NCBI RefSeq assembly: GCF_001889065.1
Contig: NZ_LWHB01000029.1
Coordinates: 1 to 15,504, forward strand
DNA length: 15,504 bases
Source of the DNA: Suttonella ornithocola
Lineage (GTDB): Bacteria; Pseudomonadota; Gammaproteobacteria; Cardiobacteriales; Cardiobacteriaceae
Direction of reading: 5' to 3'
This document shows, in pieces, positions 14,608-15,504 of the stretch. A program made the translations under genes and the position numbers. Below the pieces are notes generated by a model. The model did no database searches, had not been told where the DNA came from, and saw only the letters and a list, made by a program, of their open reading frames with translations. Numbering within the stretch: position 1 is the stretch's first letter; each line of letters starts with the position of its first letter.

Positions 14608-15504
14608 TTAACCTGTCAGTTGACGAGTAATTAAAGTTTTTAAGGGAGGTAAGCGATTACTAATGCGCAGCACACTATCGCGTAAAAATTTTGCGGGTGC
14701 ACTTTCGCGCGTGAACAAGCCGACGATTATATTTGTGCCTAAATATAGCGGTAAAGTATTTTTGCGATGTTTACGGCTATATTCTACTAATAAGCTACTA
14801 GCGCCAATATCTTTCCCCTGCCCTGCCTGACGCATAATTAAACGCGCCAAGATATCTTGGCTTTTTAGTCCTAAGTTAAAACCATGTGCAGTCACTGGAT
14901 GCATGCCGCAAGCAGCATCACCAATTAAAGCACAACGATTCGCGTAAAATTGTCTAGCATGTGTTCCCATCAACGGATAATCGCATACTTCGCTCACCAA
15001 TGTCATTTTTCCAAAACGATGATTAACCTGTTTTTCTACATATTCAGCAAGTCCTTCTGGACTAAGCTTGGTCAGTGTATGGAGTTTCCGTGTATCAATA
15101 GTGATGACACAATTGGTCATATAGTCTGTCAGCGGTAAAAGCGCCAGGGTACTGCCATAGAAAAAACATTCAAAAGCCGTATGGTCATTGCTGATTTCAT
15201 GCTCAAGTCGGAAAACCAAAACGGTGCGACCAAAATCGTGCATTTCGCATACAATGCCCATTTGTCGGCGAACAAAGGATAAACGGCTATCCGCAGCCAC
15301 TAATAAAGAAGCAGTTAATGTTTCACCATTGTCTAAAGTTACACTGGCTTTTTGATGATTACTGGTTGCTGAAACCACTTTATGTCCCAATAACCAACGA
15401 ATATTATTTTGCGTTTGGGCCGCATCGTAAGCCGCTTTTCGGATGAGATGATTAGAAACCAAATAGCCTAGCGTATCAATCGGACGTCGTTTGCTATCGT
15501 GTTG
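14608..15504 (-). CDS. FAD-dependent ubiquinone-biosynthesis hydroxylase, UbiH/UbiM type (N-terminus outside window)
   Basis: The frame stays open to the right edge with no stop (298 codons visible), so the 5' end with the FAD-binding GxGxxG motif is missing. A TTG at 15462 is not the real start. Visible family features are RRPIDTLGYLVSNHLIRKA, LLVAADSRLSFVRRQMGI (the family's A-D-G-x-S-x-R motif with Ser replacing Gly), and the flavin-contact motif CALIGDAACGMHPVTAHGFN. In UbiH/UbiF this motif more often reads GDAAHxxHPxxGQGxN. The MHPVTAHGFN version and the C-terminal PLYLGTNIIVGLFTRESAPA recall the UbiM branch, which hydroxylates demethoxyubiquinol-type intermediates in some species. UbiM is therefore my tentative assignment from recall; a generic UbiH-like enzyme is the safe one. 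It is followed after 26 bases by the MscS gene. Confidence 0.8.
   Translation of the reverse strand, partial: QHDSKRRPIDTLGYLVSNHLIRKAAYDAAQTQNNIRWLLGHKVVSATSNHQKASVTLDNGETLTASLLVAADSRLSFVRRQMGIVCEMHDFGRTVLVFRLEHEISNDHTAFECFFYGSTLALLPLTDYMTNCVITIDTRKLHTLTKLSPEGLAEYVEKQVNHRFGKMTLVSEVCDYPLMGTHARQFYANRCALIGDAACGMHPVTAHGFNLGLKSQDILARLIMRQAGQGKDIGASSLLVEYSRKHRKNTLPLYLGTNIIVGLFTRESAPAKFLRDSVLRISNRLPPLKTLITRQLTG

Noticed and set aside
1..15504. CRISPR arrays, tRNA/rRNA genes, DNA uptake sequences, prophage genes
   Set aside because: Reading through both strands I saw no spaced direct repeats, no tRNA-like cloverleaf or rRNA segment, no obviously recurring 9-12-mer, and no phage structural genes. 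A computed repeat count and tRNA scan would be decisive.

Overview
The window looks like chromosomal DNA of a gammaproteobacterium of moderate GC content. The BioA, BioB, BioF, Tex, Obg, ProB and MscS proteins all read as proteobacterial. There is also an LPS-type heptosyltransferase and a ubiquinone-type flavin hydroxylase. A member of the Cardiobacteriales (Cardiobacterium/Suttonella-like) is my guess, but nothing in the window proves it. Most genes are housekeeping. Two parts look acquired: an IS630-type element cut by the left edge, and an AT-rich restriction-like gene at 10602-12404.

Layout, left to right. Positions 1 to about 534 hold the 3' part of an IS630-family insertion sequence. 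bioA and bioF (602-3000, +) form a translationally coupled biotin pair with a 4-base overlap. bioF runs tail-to-tail into nnrS (2997-4157, -), and their stop codons overlap. nnrS has an FNR/DNR-type box in its upstream region. A small cysteine-containing exported or membrane-anchored protein (4281-4616, -) follows, then about 330 bases of AT-rich non-coding DNA. Next is the minus-strand series bioB - obg - proB (8190 down to 4951). Divergent from bioB, tex (8252-10522, +) encodes the S1/YqgF-type RNA-binding protein. Downstream lies the lone DUF262 (GmrS-like) plus HNH (GmrD-like) protein. It ends in a perfect bidirectional hairpin shared with the convergent operon from the right: a UbiH/UbiM-type hydroxylase (cut by the right edge), a MscS-family channel and a GT9 heptosyltransferase.

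How the genes relate. BioF, BioA and BioB carry out three of the four late steps of biotin synthesis. They lie in two separate transcription units, and bioC, bioD and bioH are not here. Obg-ProB is a common proteobacterial neighbour pair, but the usual upstream rplU-rpmA genes are replaced by bioB. NnrS suggests exposure to nitric oxide or denitrification intermediates, which fits the FNR/DNR-like box. The DUF262-HNH protein is the best candidate for a defence function against phage or foreign DNA. Its domain architecture belongs to a known class, so it is not clearly a new system.
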